A DNA stretch of 64,000 nucleotides from JBDTSW01 sp963782605. GTDB taxonomy: Bacteria > Actinomycetota > Thermoleophilia > Solirubrobacterales > 70-9. Numbering within the stretch: position 1 is the first letter of the stretch; each line of letters opens with the position of its first letter. Positions 47,754-56,782 of the stretch are shown here, piece after piece. The position numbers were made by a program, and so were the translations under genes. Below the pieces are notes generated by a model. That model was given only the letters and a program-made list of their open reading frames with translations. It did no database searches and was not told where the DNA came from. The stretch spans positions 408,211 through 472,210 of the forward strand of contig CAWAKK010000001.1 in assembly GCA_963782605.1 (NCBI GenBank), in the 5' to 3' direction.

Positions 47754-47770
47754 ATACCGGGGAGGGGTAT
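47754..47770. promoter_or_regulatory. CsoR operator
   Basis: ATACC-N7-GGTAT with G4AG4 in the centre, close to the CsoR box pattern (ATACC...GGGTAT). It begins 28 bases before csoR and lies 44 bases before the divergent sulfotransferase, so it may control both. Confidence 0.7.
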
Positions 47771-47813
47771 TTAGCCGGCGGCTGGAGGCGGCCCTGCCAT
47801 CATCGAGCGCCGC

Positions 47814-48731
47814 ATGAGGCTTCCCTTTCGCCGATCGGACCCGGAGCCGCCCCCCGCACCGTTCGTCGTGGGCGTCGGGCGCTCGGGGACAACGCTCCTG
47901 CGGCTGATGCTCGATGCCCATCCGGATCTCGCGATGCCCCCCGAGACCGGCTTCATCCCTGGCCTGATCAAGGCCGCGCGGGCCGACGACGCGACTCCGG
48001 AGGACCTGGTCGCCGCGATCACCTCCCACCGCAAGTGGGGCGACTTTCCGATGGGCGAAGAGGAGCTGCTCGAGCGTTTCCGCGCGCTCGAGCCCGTGAA
48101 GGCCCGGGGCGCGGTCCGTGCCTTCTATGACCTCTATGCCGCCGAGCAGGGCAAGCCCCGGTGGGGAGACAAGACACCCGGTTACACGATGTACATGCGC
48201 CGGATCTCGCGCGTCCTTCCCGAGGCCCACTTCATCCATGTGATCCGCGACGGGCGGGCCGTGGGCCTCTCCCGGATGCGGACACTGTCGCTCAAGCCCG
48301 TAGACGCGGCCACGGTCGCGAAGCGATGGCGCAAGAAGGTCGAGAAGGCCCGGTCGGTCGGCGCCACGCTCGACGGCTATCTCGAGATCCGCTACGAGGC
48401 TCTGGTGAGAGATCCGGAGCCCACCCTCCGCGAGGTTTGCGAGTTCATCGAGCTGCCATGGGACCCGGCCCTCCTCGACTACCACGAGCGCTCGGAGGAA
48501 CGCCTCGGCGAGCTTGATCGCGACATCCCGGCATGGGGCCGAAAGCCCCCGCGTTCGGCGGAGAGCCGGATGGCCCTGCACCAGCAGACCACGAAGCCGC
48601 CCGATCCCTCGCGAATCGATCGCTGGCGGAGCGAGCTGGAGCCGGCTGAGATTGAAGCCTTCGAGGCAGAGGCAGGGCCGCTCCTTCGAACTCTCGGCTA
48701 CGAGCTGACCGGCTCCGCGAAGGCTTCGTGA
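47814..48731 (+). CDS. Sulfotransferase (PAPS-dependent)
   Basis: 305 residues. The PAPS phosphate loop VVGVGRSGTTLLRLML near the N-terminus (about 18-33) and the 3'-phosphate segment HFIHVIRDGRAVGLS are the classic pair. It transfers sulfate to a hydroxyl group of a glycan, lipid or peptide. The divergent csoR lies upstream across the CsoR box. The stop overlaps the next sulfotransferase (GTGA). Confidence 0.9.
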   Translation: MRLPFRRSDPEPPPAPFVVGVGRSGTTLLRLMLDAHPDLAMPPETGFIPGLIKAARADDATPEDLVAAITSHRKWGDFPMGEEELLERFRALEPVKARGAVRAFYDLYAAEQGKPRWGDKTPGYTMYMRRISRVLPEAHFIHVIRDGRAVGLSRMRTLSLKPVDAATVAKRWRKKVEKARSVGATLDGYLEIRYEALVRDPEPTLREVCEFIELPWDPALLDYHERSEERLGELDRDIPAWGRKPPRSAESRMALHQQTTKPPDPSRIDRWRSELEPAEIEAFEAEAGPLLRTLGYELTGSAKAS

Positions 48732-49603
48732 CGGAATCCACTCCAACTGTCCTCGTGGTGGGGCTGCAGAAGTCCGGCACCAGCCTGCTCCTGCGCCTGC
48801 TCTCGGACACGAGGTCCTTTCGAAACCCGGTCCGATTCGAGGGCAAGGAGCTCTGGGGAGACGATCCACCCTTCGCACCGAAGGCCTTTCCCGCGGGGAC
48901 CTTCTATCAACGCGACGGCGGCGGGCGCGGACACGAGCTCGGGGCCGCCGAGGCAACGGATGACGTCACCGCACATCTGCGCGGCACCCTTGACGAAGCG
49001 GCCCGCCCCGGCAAGGCGCTCGTCCTCAAGAACCCGTACAACACGGTCCGGGTCCCCTGGCTCCGCGCTGCCCTGCCCGAGGCGTTCATCGTCGCAGTCG
49101 TCCGCCGTCCACTCCCAAACGTCTTCTCGCTGATGAAGAAGCACGTGGAGAACCCGCACACGCGCCGCGGCCCGCAGGAGGGCTGGTGGGGTGTAAAGCC
49201 GGCAGGCTGGCGGGAGCTGCGAAGCGACGACAGGGTCCTCCAGACCGCCCGCCAGTGGGAGCGGGTCAACGCGAAGCTGTGGTCCGATCTCGCCCAGATC
49301 GACCTCGTCGTTCCCTACCACGAGCTGACCAGGGATCCCGCGAGCTTCGTGGGGCGCATCGGAGAGATGGCGCTGGGTGAACGGCCGCAGGGCAAGAGCA
49401 TTCCTGTCCTCGAGGCACTGGACGACGAATACGAGAGCGGCGGCCCACTCGAGTCCGCCAACCGCGTGTACGGCCGCACCGGGTCGCTCGATCTCGGGGG
49501 AGCTGAGCGCGACGAGGCGTGGCTCGAGCCGTTCAGCGCAGGGGAGCGAAGCCGGGTGCTCGATGTCTGCGGTCCGCTCGCCGGGGAGATGGGGCTCGGC
49601 TAA
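48728..49603 (+). CDS. Sulfotransferase (PAPS-dependent)
   Basis: 291 residues from GTG 48728, overlapping the previous gene. VVGLQKSGTSLLLRLL is the PAPS loop and FIVAVVRRPLPNVFSLM the second motif. It is distinct from its neighbour beyond these motifs, so the two probably use different acceptors. The 3' end overlaps the convergent asparagine-synthase-like gene by 4 bases. Confidence 0.9.
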   Translation: MTESTPTVLVVGLQKSGTSLLLRLLSDTRSFRNPVRFEGKELWGDDPPFAPKAFPAGTFYQRDGGGRGHELGAAEATDDVTAHLRGTLDEAARPGKALVLKNPYNTVRVPWLRAALPEAFIVAVVRRPLPNVFSLMKKHVENPHTRRGPQEGWWGVKPAGWRELRSDDRVLQTARQWERVNAKLWSDLAQIDLVVPYHELTRDPASFVGRIGEMALGERPQGKSIPVLEALDDEYESGGPLESANRVYGRTGSLDLGGAERDEAWLEPFSAGERSRVLDVCGPLAGEMGLG

Positions 49604-51393
49604 GCCGGATTTCGCGCCCGCTCGAGCGCGGCCAGATGGTCCTCGAAGCCGACGCGCCACGCGAGGCGCATGAGCACGCGCTCGTCGTGGGCCTTTCCCC
49701 CTCCCGCACCGATCCGATCCCAGATCTCCCGCATGCGCGCTGGCTCGAATGCGGTCTCCCAGGTCGCCTCGTCGGCGAGCATGGCCTCGAGCTCGGCGAC
49801 GGGGCCCTCGCGGTCCCACAGGCGCGAGCGGTTGATCTCACCACCCGTCTCGCTCTCGAAGATCTCGACCCCGCTCCACTCCGGGACGAGGCGCTCCACG
49901 ACCATTGGATGCAGGCGTCCCGCGAGCCGCTCGGCGGGTTCGAGGTCAAAACAGGCGCGAACGAATCCCGGCGTCGCGCAGGCCGAAGCGCGGTCGTTTC
50001 GCGCCCCCAAGCCGGAGCGATAAGCCAACCGCTGATCGAGGTAATAGAAGTCGAGCAGGCTGGCGCCCTCAAGGCCACGCGAGCGGCCCTCCTCCAGCGC
50101 CTTTCGGGCTTCCTCCCGGAACGCGGCAAAGCCTCCCTCGGTCGCCGCATCGCGCTTCCGGCGGGCCACCTTCTCGAGCTTCGCCACGAGCCCTTCGAGG
50201 TCCTTGCGCTGGGCGCGGCGCAGCTTCTTCGGGCCCCCGTAATAGAAGCCGTGGCCCAGCTCGCCGCCATGCCCCGAGATGATCGGCGGCAGAAAGCCGG
50301 CCTCGGGCAGCTCGAGGGGACCGCGGATCAGCGAGTGCGGGTTCAGCATCCCGTCGTGGACGAGGTGATAGGCGCCGACCCTCTCGCGCAGGCCATCCTC
50401 CTCGCTCGGGCTCTCGGCGACGCGGACGACGTGCTCCAGGCCAGCCGGCCCGCGCGCGAGCAGGCGACGAGCTACCTCCACCTCGCCGGGATCGAGATCG
50501 ACGGTCTGGAAGGTGCCCTTGATCCCGGCCGCGACCGCCCCGGCAGCCGAGACCCGCGAGTCGCGTCCGCCTGAGAGGTCGATCGCGAGCGAGCCTGACC
50601 ACATCTCATCCAGCTCCGCCGCGAGGCTCCGCGCCTGCTCCGCCGCGACGTCAGCCGAGCGCTCACGATCCGCGTCACGCGGCGCGACCAGCTCGAGCGC
50701 GGCGGACGAGCGGGCGGGCGTGACCCAAGCTCCGCCGCGCTCGGCCTCGATCGTGATCACGGAGGCCGCCGGCACCTTTCGCGCGCCCCGCAGCGCGGTT
50801 TCCTCGCCGAGGAACCACCCCGTTGCGGCGAGCACGGACCAGGCACGCTCGTCGACCTCGGGTCGCGTGCCCGCGAAGATCGGCAGGGCGCCAAGGCGGT
50901 TCGACCAAACGCGCATCCCCCCCGACGCGAGCTCGTAAAGCCGCGCGGCGCCCACGAAGTCGCAGGCGATCGTCATCGCCTCGGTCGCCTCGTCGCGCAG
51001 GCCAACGAGAAACGGCGGATTGAGCTCGGCGAGGAGATCGGGGTCTGCCCGGAGGCGGCGCGCCAGCCCGAGCGGCGCGTCCGGGGAGAAGCTCGTTCCC
51101 AAGACCCTCCCCCACCCCGTGGGAGCGCTCGTGTACGCAGTGGCGATCCCCTCGGCGCTGGCGAAAAGCGGCCAGCGCAGCCGCTCATCCTCGCGCGTCC
51201 AGAGCACCAACCCGGTGCGCCGGCCGGTGCTGGCTTGCCGCCGAAGCGGCTCGGCGTAAAGCGCGCCGTAGTGGGCGCCGACGCGGTCGAGCGCCCGCTC
51301 CGTGGCCTCGACCGGCCTCGGGTCGTCGTAGGCCCACGCAAGCCAGGTGTGCTCGATGTAGTTGGGGACTCGCGCGAGGTCGACCGCGGCCAT
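49600..51393 (-). CDS. Asparagine synthase-like protein without the glutaminase Cys
   Basis: 597 residues from ATG 51393, overlapping the stop of the gene upstream (ATGA). The second half has the ATP pyrophosphatase PP-loop DLSGGRDSRVSA (SGG at about 274) and the fold of asparagine synthetases. In asparagine synthetase residue 2 must be Cys for glutaminase action; here the chain starts MAAVDLARV, so glutamine cannot be the nitrogen source. The N-terminal half keeps only a remote resemblance. Relatives make amides, lactams or modified sugars in natural-product and surface-glycan clusters. Here it sits amid sulfotransferases and glycosyltransferases. Confidence 0.8.
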   Translation of the reverse strand: MAAVDLARVPNYIEHTWLAWAYDDPRPVEATERALDRVGAHYGALYAEPLRRQASTGRRTGLVLWTREDERLRWPLFASAEGIATAYTSAPTGWGRVLGTSFSPDAPLGLARRLRADPDLLAELNPPFLVGLRDEATEAMTIACDFVGAARLYELASGGMRVWSNRLGALPIFAGTRPEVDERAWSVLAATGWFLGEETALRGARKVPAASVITIEAERGGAWVTPARSSAALELVAPRDADRERSADVAAEQARSLAAELDEMWSGSLAIDLSGGRDSRVSAAGAVAAGIKGTFQTVDLDPGEVEVARRLLARGPAGLEHVVRVAESPSEEDGLRERVGAYHLVHDGMLNPHSLIRGPLELPEAGFLPPIISGHGGELGHGFYYGGPKKLRRAQRKDLEGLVAKLEKVARRKRDAATEGGFAAFREEARKALEEGRSRGLEGASLLDFYYLDQRLAYRSGLGARNDRASACATPGFVRACFDLEPAERLAGRLHPMVVERLVPEWSGVEIFESETGGEINRSRLWDREGPVAELEAMLADEATWETAFEPARMREIWDRIGAGGGKAHDERVLMRLAWRVGFEDHLAALERARNPA

Positions 51394-52349
51394 CACGCCT
51401 GCGTCCGCGAGCGCCGAAGGCGGCGCTGCTGCACCCGCCTGAACGAATCCTCCTGGAGGGGCTCCAGCGGCAGGCGCTCGTCGAGCCAGACATAGCGCTC
51501 GGCCCCGCGATCAAGGGGCGGCTCGAGCTCGCTCAAGAACCCCGCCACGTGCGCCCATCTGTGCAGGTGCGCGTGGACGAGCTCGCCGAGCTCGAGCCGC
51601 GCCGCCTGAGGCGACAGGCGGGCCCGCTGCGGCAGCGGGTAGTTGTAGGGATCGGGCAGCTCCCAGACCTGCTCGTGGCGATCAGCCAGCGCCGTCGCCA
51701 AGCTCATCTGATCCATGAGCTCCGGTTTCGGGTGGACGCAGCCGGCTGCTACGAGAGCTTCGAGGGCCGAGCGCCACGCGCCGAAGACGCCGGCCGAGCG
51801 TCGCGCGGCCACCAGGCCCGCGTTCCAGTACGCGCGCACCCTGACACGGTCCACCGCCGTCGTCACGAAGGGCTCCGAGCGAACGCCGGCCGTCTGGTAC
51901 ATCCGCCGCCACCACTCCTCGGCCTCGTCCCCGGCGCCCGCTGAGGCCGCCCTGGCCACGCCGACCGGCTTGGCGGCAGCCTGCCACTCACCGCGCGCGA
52001 GCTCTGCCGGCTCGCCCAAGAAAACGCAGTCGCTGTCGGTGAACACGAGGATCTCCTCGCTGAGCTCGCGCTCGGCCCAGGCGGCCGCGTAGACCTTGTT
52101 CCAGGTGGGATGGGCGGCATGCTCGGCATTCAGCGGTTCAGCCACGACGCTGGCGCCCAGGTCGCTGAGCGCCCGGACCGTGGCGTCGTCGGGTCCCTGC
52201 CCGCGCCGCGGCGCGAACGCGAAGACGGGCGAGGCGGCCAGCGCTCCACCGTAGCGGCGCAGGGACTCGACGCACAGAATCGACTGCGACTCGAGTGGCC
52301 CGCGCTCCACGCACATCAGAAAGGCGATCGACATGGAGGCGCCGAGCAT
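51393..52349 (-). CDS. Putative nucleotide-sugar glycosyltransferase (GT-A like)
   Basis: 318 residues from ATG 52349 (52334 is an alternative). FLMCVERGPLESQSI, a Rossmann-like half, WNKVYAAAWAERE, and VFTDSDCVFLGEP with a DxD-type metal site (DSD) fit GT-A glycosyltransferases. The end, rich in Leu, Pro and Arg, is divergent. The family is not identified. It is translationally coupled with the asparagine-synthase-like gene, which suggests one pathway. purC is divergent upstream. Confidence 0.65.
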   Translation of the reverse strand: MLGASMSIAFLMCVERGPLESQSILCVESLRRYGGALAASPVFAFAPRRGQGPDDATVRALSDLGASVVAEPLNAEHAAHPTWNKVYAAAWAERELSEEILVFTDSDCVFLGEPAELARGEWQAAAKPVGVARAASAGAGDEAEEWWRRMYQTAGVRSEPFVTTAVDRVRVRAYWNAGLVAARRSAGVFGAWRSALEALVAAGCVHPKPELMDQMSLATALADRHEQVWELPDPYNYPLPQRARLSPQAARLELGELVHAHLHRWAHVAGFLSELEPPLDRGAERYVWLDERLPLEPLQEDSFRRVQQRRLRRSRTQA

Positions 52350-52383
52350 AGTCCCGCCCTCGAGCTTCAATAGAGTCGGCATC

Positions 52384-53238
52384 GTGACTGAGGCCCTCTC
52401 AGATCTGCATCTGCACTCCTCCGGGAAGGTCCGCGAGATGTACGAGCTCGAGGACGACCTGGTGATGGTCGCCTCGGACCGGATCTCGGCCTACGACGTG
52501 GTCCTGCCGACGCCGATCCCCGACAAGGGCAAGGTGCTGACGCAGATGTCCGTCTTCTGGTTCGAAACGACGCAGGACATCGTCCCCAACCACTACGTCT
52601 CCGAGGACGTACCACCCGAGGCGGCAGGGCGCGGGCTGCGTGTAAGAAAGCTTGAGATGTACCCCGTGGAGTGCGTCGTCCGCGGTTACATCACGGGATC
52701 CGGCTGGCGCGAGTATCGCCAGTCGGGTTCGGTTTGCGGGATCGAGCTGCCTGAAGGGCTCAAGGAATCGCAGAAGCTGCCTGAGCCGATCTTCACGCCC
52801 GCCACCAAGGCCGAGATCGGCGATCACGACGAGAACGTTTCGTTCGAGCGGGCGGCCGAGATCGTGGGCGACAGCGACCTCATGGAGGAGCTGCGCCGGG
52901 TCTCAATCGAGCTATACCGCCATGCCGCGGATCACGCGGCCGAGCGCGGGATCATCATCGCCGACACCAAGTTCGAGCTCGGCTCGAGCCCGGGGGCCGA
53001 GATCGTCCTCGGCGACGAGGTCCTGACCCCCGACTCCTCGCGCTTTTGGCCGGCAGACGACTACGAGCCCGGCCGCGGCCAGGATTCCTTCGACAAGCAA
53101 TACGTGCGGGACTGGCTCGACGAGTCAGGCTGGGATCACACCCCGCCAGGCCCCGATCTCCCCGACGACGTCGTCCAGAGGACGCGCGCCAAGTACGTAG
53201 AGGCCTACGAGCGCATCACGGGTCGCGAGCTGACCTAG
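52384..53238 (+). CDS. purC: SAICAR synthase
   Basis: 284 residues from GTG 52384. SSGKVREMYELEDDLVMVASDRISAYDVV, VVRGYITGSGWREY, IIADTKFELG and DSFDKQYVRDWLDESGWD, the standard PurC blocks of the longer (about 290) form. It adds aspartate to CAIR with ATP. It lies between the glycosyltransferase and DUF6766 genes, apart from purD-E-B. Confidence 0.96.
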   Translation: MTEALSDLHLHSSGKVREMYELEDDLVMVASDRISAYDVVLPTPIPDKGKVLTQMSVFWFETTQDIVPNHYVSEDVPPEAAGRGLRVRKLEMYPVECVVRGYITGSGWREYRQSGSVCGIELPEGLKESQKLPEPIFTPATKAEIGDHDENVSFERAAEIVGDSDLMEELRRVSIELYRHAADHAAERGIIIADTKFELGSSPGAEIVLGDEVLTPDSSRFWPADDYEPGRGQDSFDKQYVRDWLDESGWDHTPPGPDLPDDVVQRTRAKYVEAYERITGRELT

Positions 53239-53266
53239 GCGCCACCGGGCGTCCGCAAGAGGTCGC

Positions 53267-53977
53267 CTAGCCCTCACTCCCCGTTGCGTCCCTGGTCGAG
53301 GAGCCAACCGGCTTTGACTCTGGGGATCCGCGCTGTCGCAGGTAGATCGTGATTACCGCGAAGGAACCGACGGCGAGGAACTCCGACTGCCAGTTCTGGA
53401 AGGTCGCCTCCCAGAAGTTCGCCGTGCCGATGTAGCCCAGCCACGAGACCGTGCTCACGCCGTGGGCGGTCTGTTCCGCGTTGTACTCGCTCCAGCCGGT
53501 GACCGACTGAGCGAACCAAGCGACGAGGAAAATCGTGCCCATCACGATGATCAGCGAGTTGGAGTAAAGGCTCGTGCGCCAGTCGCCCCAGCGTGCCCAG
53601 CGTGGCGAATCCTCGGTTGCGTGCTCGCTCACCTTCTGCTCACGGTCCGACTCCGTTCCCGCCTTGTCGAGCTCCTTCGACTCGGGCGATCCCCGCTGCA
53701 GCAGCCAGACCGTCGCGACGGCGAAGAGCGCGAACTGGAGGTACTCGGACTGCCAGTTCTCCGTCACTGCCTGCGCGAAGTGCGACGAGGCGAGATAGCG
53801 CCAGAACCCGATCTGCGCTTCACCGTGATCGCGCTGCTCCTCGTTGAACAGGTCCTGGCCGGCGATCGCCTGGCCGGCGAGCGCGGCAATGAAGATCACG
53901 AGAAAGAACAGCGAGAGCGAGTTCTCCGCAATGAACTTCGCGAGCCGCGCCCGGCCCGTCGATCGCTTCGAGGCCAT
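53267..53977 (-). CDS. DUF6766-type four-helix membrane protein
   Basis: 236 residues with two similar halves, each of two membrane helices and an NWQSE(Y/F) + QRGSPESK end. The first half has NSLSLFFLVIFIAALAGQA and LQFALFAVATVWLLQRGSPESK, the second SLIIVMGTIFLVAWFAQS and EFLAVGSFAVITIYLRQRGSPESK. Internal duplication is clear. Function unknown. Its ATG overlaps the stop of a 27-residue membrane peptide (ATGA). Confidence 0.85.
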   Translation of the reverse strand: MASKRSTGRARLAKFIAENSLSLFFLVIFIAALAGQAIAGQDLFNEEQRDHGEAQIGFWRYLASSHFAQAVTENWQSEYLQFALFAVATVWLLQRGSPESKELDKAGTESDREQKVSEHATEDSPRWARWGDWRTSLYSNSLIIVMGTIFLVAWFAQSVTGWSEYNAEQTAHGVSTVSWLGYIGTANFWEATFQNWQSEFLAVGSFAVITIYLRQRGSPESKPVGSSTRDATGSEG

Positions 53978-54060
53978 CAGTGGTGCGTGAGGCCGATGAC
54001 TATGAAGTAGGCAAGCCCGCCGCAGACGATCGCCGACCAGACGCAGAGCATCAGGCGCAT
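53977..54060 (-). CDS. 27-residue single-helix membrane peptide
   Basis: ATG 54060 to TGA 53977: MRLMLCVWSAIVC, then GGLAYFIVIGLTHH. It is one hydrophobic helix with a basic start and a His-His end, and too short for usual gene calling. The TGA overlaps the ATG of the DUF6766 gene (ATGA), which strongly suggests that both are translated and may work in one complex. Confidence 0.65.
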   Translation of the reverse strand: MRLMLCVWSAIVCGGLAYFIVIGLTHH

Positions 54061-54117
54061 GGGTTCTGGGTTCGCTTCACCGCGTGCGGGTCCTGCACCG
54101 ACGCCTAAGCTGGCCGC

Positions 54118-55053
54118 GTGAACCTCTTCATCCAGGGCATGCGGCGGTCGGGGACGACGATCCTCTACGACGCCCTGCTCGAGGATCGGGAACTGCGCTG
54201 CTTCTACGAGCCGTTGCGCGAGCAGAAGGTCTCCGTGGGCGGCGGCAGCGGGGCTCGCGAGGAGGACTCGTTCGGTGAGACTGGCGCCCTGCGCGAGCGG
54301 TTTCGCCGCGAGCGCTACCCCCAGCTCGAGATCGACGAGTTCAACTGGGGCGGCCCGCGCAAGCCGCCGCTCGAGGTCGACCCGGGGCTGCCCGAGCACG
54401 CGGCGGAGTGGCTCGCGTACCTACTCTCGCTCGCCCCCCGGGTGGCGATCAAGGAGACGCGCCTTTACTCCAAGGTGCCGGAGCTGGCGCGGCTCGATCC
54501 CGGCGCGGCGCTCGTGCACGTCGTGCGCGACCCTCGTGCGGTAGCGGCGTCGATCGTGCTCGGCCGGGGGCGCCGACACGAGGAGATGCTCTCGAACCCC
54601 GACCTGTTCTTCGACGACCGCTCCGATCGCAAGCTGTGGTCCTCGCGGGCGATATCGCGGCGCCTGATCCGCAAGGGGCTGGCGGAGGGAGCCAGCCGCA
54701 AGGCCCTGCGCGACCCCTCCAACGTCCTTCGAGTCCTGCTGGTCTGGAAGCTCACGTTCGAGCGCACCTGGCGGACGGGGCGGGAGCTCTTCGGCAGCCG
54801 CTACCTGCTCGTTCGCAATGAGGATCTCCGCGGTGATCCCGCCGGCGCGCTTGCCTCGATCTACGGGCTGCTCGGGCGCGAGGTCCCCGACGACGTCGGG
54901 GCGTGGGCAAAAGCCAACGTGCGCGCCCCTGAGCCCATCTACGCGAGCGAGGACCCGCGGTGGGCACGGGAGCTGGAGCACGCCGGCATCAGCGCCGGCG
55001 TCCTGGCCGACGCCGGTTATTCCGCGACCCTCGCCAGTAGATTGGAAGCGTGA
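54118..55053 (+). CDS. Sulfotransferase (PAPS-dependent)
   Basis: 311 residues from GTG 54118. LFIQGMRRSGTTILYDAL supplies the PAPS loop, and LVHVVRDPRAVAASI the second motif. It differs from the pair at 47.8-49.6 kb. The stop overlaps the GTG of purS (GTGA), so a sulfotransferase is translationally coupled to a purine gene. Confidence 0.9.
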   Translation: MNLFIQGMRRSGTTILYDALLEDRELRCFYEPLREQKVSVGGGSGAREEDSFGETGALRERFRRERYPQLEIDEFNWGGPRKPPLEVDPGLPEHAAEWLAYLLSLAPRVAIKETRLYSKVPELARLDPGAALVHVVRDPRAVAASIVLGRGRRHEEMLSNPDLFFDDRSDRKLWSSRAISRRLIRKGLAEGASRKALRDPSNVLRVLLVWKLTFERTWRTGRELFGSRYLLVRNEDLRGDPAGALASIYGLLGREVPDDVGAWAKANVRAPEPIYASEDPRWARELEHAGISAGVLADAGYSATLASRLEA

Positions 55054-55277
55054 AGGCCAGGGTCCTCATCCGCCCGAAGGAGGGCATTCTCGACCCACAG
55101 GGCAAGGCGGTCGAGCGGGCGTTACCGGCCCTCGGCTTCTCCGGTATTTCGGGGGTCCGGGTCGGTCGCATGGTGGAGCTCGAGGTTGACGATCCGGCCG
55201 AGCTTCCCTCGCTCTGCGAGAGGCTCCTTGCCAATCCGCTGATCGAGGACTACGAGATCGTCGAGGACGGGAGCTAA
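55050..55277 (+). CDS. purS: FGAM synthase subunit PurS
   Basis: 75 residues, the usual size. ILDPQGKAVERALPALGF and the end ANPLIEDYEIV are typical. PurS joins PurL and PurQ in the amidation of FGAR. The GTG overlaps the stop of the sulfotransferase before it. purQ follows after 6 bases. Confidence 0.93.
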   Translation: MKARVLIRPKEGILDPQGKAVERALPALGFSGISGVRVGRMVELEVDDPAELPSLCERLLANPLIEDYEIVEDGS

Positions 55278-55283
55278 AAACCG

Positions 55284-55952
55284 ATGGTTTTCGGCGTCCT
55301 GCAATTCCCGGGCTCGTGCGACGAGCGCGACGCCCTCGGCGCCTGTGAGCGGGCTGGCGAGGCACGAATGCTGTGGCATGAGGACACGGACCTCTCCGGC
55401 ATCGATGCGGTCGTGGTCCCGGGGGGGTTCTCCTACGGTGACTATCTGCGCGCGGGGGCCATCGCCCGCTTCTCGCCGATGATGGCGGCCGTCGCCAGGT
55501 TCGCGGCAGGCGGTGGCCACGTCCTTGGCATTTGCAACGGCTTCCAGGTGCTCTGCGAGGCAGGGCTTCTGCCCGGGGCGCTGCTGCCGAACGAAGGGCT
55601 GCGCTTCATCTGCACGCAGGTGGATCTTGTCGTCGAGAACGCGGATACCCCATTCACCCGTGAGTGCTCGGTTGGAGAGCGTCTCTCGGTCCCGGTAAAG
55701 CACATGACCGGCCGCTATTTCGCCCCTCCCGAGCTGCTCGACGAGCTCGAGTCCAGCGGGCAGGTCGTACTGCGCTACGCGCCCGGCCAGAACCCCAACG
55801 GCTCCGAGCGCGAGATCGCCGGGGTGATCAACGAGGCGGGCAACGTACTCGGCCTGATGCCGCATCCCGAGCACGCCGTCGATCCACTGACAGGGTCGGC
55901 CGACGGCTTGCGCCTCTTCACCTCGCTGGCAAAACAGCCTGCGACGGCCTAA
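55284..55952 (+). CDS. purQ: FGAM synthase glutaminase subunit PurQ
   Basis: 222 residues. Class I glutamine amidotransferase: VVVPGGFSYGDYLRAGAIA, LGICNGFQVLCEAGLLPG with the catalytic Cys, and GLMPHPEHA with His/Glu. It provides ammonia to PurL. purL normally follows, but here a sulfotransferase starts 10 bases later, and no purL is in the window. Confidence 0.96.
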   Translation: MVFGVLQFPGSCDERDALGACERAGEARMLWHEDTDLSGIDAVVVPGGFSYGDYLRAGAIARFSPMMAAVARFAAGGGHVLGICNGFQVLCEAGLLPGALLPNEGLRFICTQVDLVVENADTPFTRECSVGERLSVPVKHMTGRYFAPPELLDELESSGQVVLRYAPGQNPNGSEREIAGVINEAGNVLGLMPHPEHAVDPLTGSADGLRLFTSLAKQPATA

Positions 55953-55962
55953 CGACAGGCTC

Positions 55963-56751
55963 ATGGCCCGGATTCGCCCCGGCACCCACGCGCCCGAGTA
56001 TCCGGAGGTCCCGGACGGACAGCGGACGGGCCCGCCCGACCTGGTTGGTGTGGGCGCGCAGCGAGCCGGCACCACGTGGTGGTGGCGCGGCGCGATCCGC
56101 TCGCATCCCGGCTTCGTGCGCGAGGTCAAGCCGGGCAAGGAGCTTCACTTCTTCGATCGCTTCTGGGACGGGCGCGAGATCCCAGGTGACCTCGCGGATG
56201 AGTACGCCCGGCACTTCCCGCGGCCCGATGGCGCCATCACGGGGGAGTGGACGCCCCGCTACATGCACGACTTCTGGACGCTGCCATTGCTTCACCGCTG
56301 TGCGCCGGAGGCGAAGCTCCTGGTGATGCTCCGGGATCCTCTCGATCGATTCCGCTCGGGCATGAGCCGTGAGCGGAAAGCGGCCGAGCGCCATGACGAG
56401 CCGGTGGACATCAGCGTCGTGGGCGACGGCGTCTACCGGAGCCTGTACGCCAAGCAGCTCGAGCGGTTGTTCGAGCTCTTCGGCCGCGAGCGCGTGCTCG
56501 TGCTTCAGTACGAGCGGTGCACAGCGGATCCGGTCGCAGAGATGCAGCGCACGCACCGTTTCCTCGAGCTCGATCCGCTCACGGAGATGCCTGCAGACCT
56601 GGACCGACAGGTCGGGGAGGCCCGGGAGAAGCTCGCGCTCGAGCCTGACGTGGTAGGGGAATTGCGAAGCCGCGTGGCGGAGGACGCCCGGCGCACCGCC
56701 GAGCTGTGCCCGGATGTCGATCTCTCGCTCTGGCCGAGCGTCGCCGGTTGA
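55963..56751 (+). CDS. Sulfotransferase (PAPS-dependent)
   Basis: 262 residues. LVGVGAQRAGTTWWWRGAI is the PAPS loop and LLVMLRDPLDRFRSGM the 3'-phosphate motif; KPGKELHFFD is typical of heparan-sulfate-like enzymes. It is the fourth sulfotransferase of the region. It follows purQ in the place of purL. Confidence 0.9.
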   Translation: MARIRPGTHAPEYPEVPDGQRTGPPDLVGVGAQRAGTTWWWRGAIRSHPGFVREVKPGKELHFFDRFWDGREIPGDLADEYARHFPRPDGAITGEWTPRYMHDFWTLPLLHRCAPEAKLLVMLRDPLDRFRSGMSRERKAAERHDEPVDISVVGDGVYRSLYAKQLERLFELFGRERVLVLQYERCTADPVAEMQRTHRFLELDPLTEMPADLDRQVGEAREKLALEPDVVGELRSRVAEDARRTAELCPDVDLSLWPSVAG

Positions 56752-56782
56752 GCGCCTAGCCCTACCTACACTTGGCCGCTAG

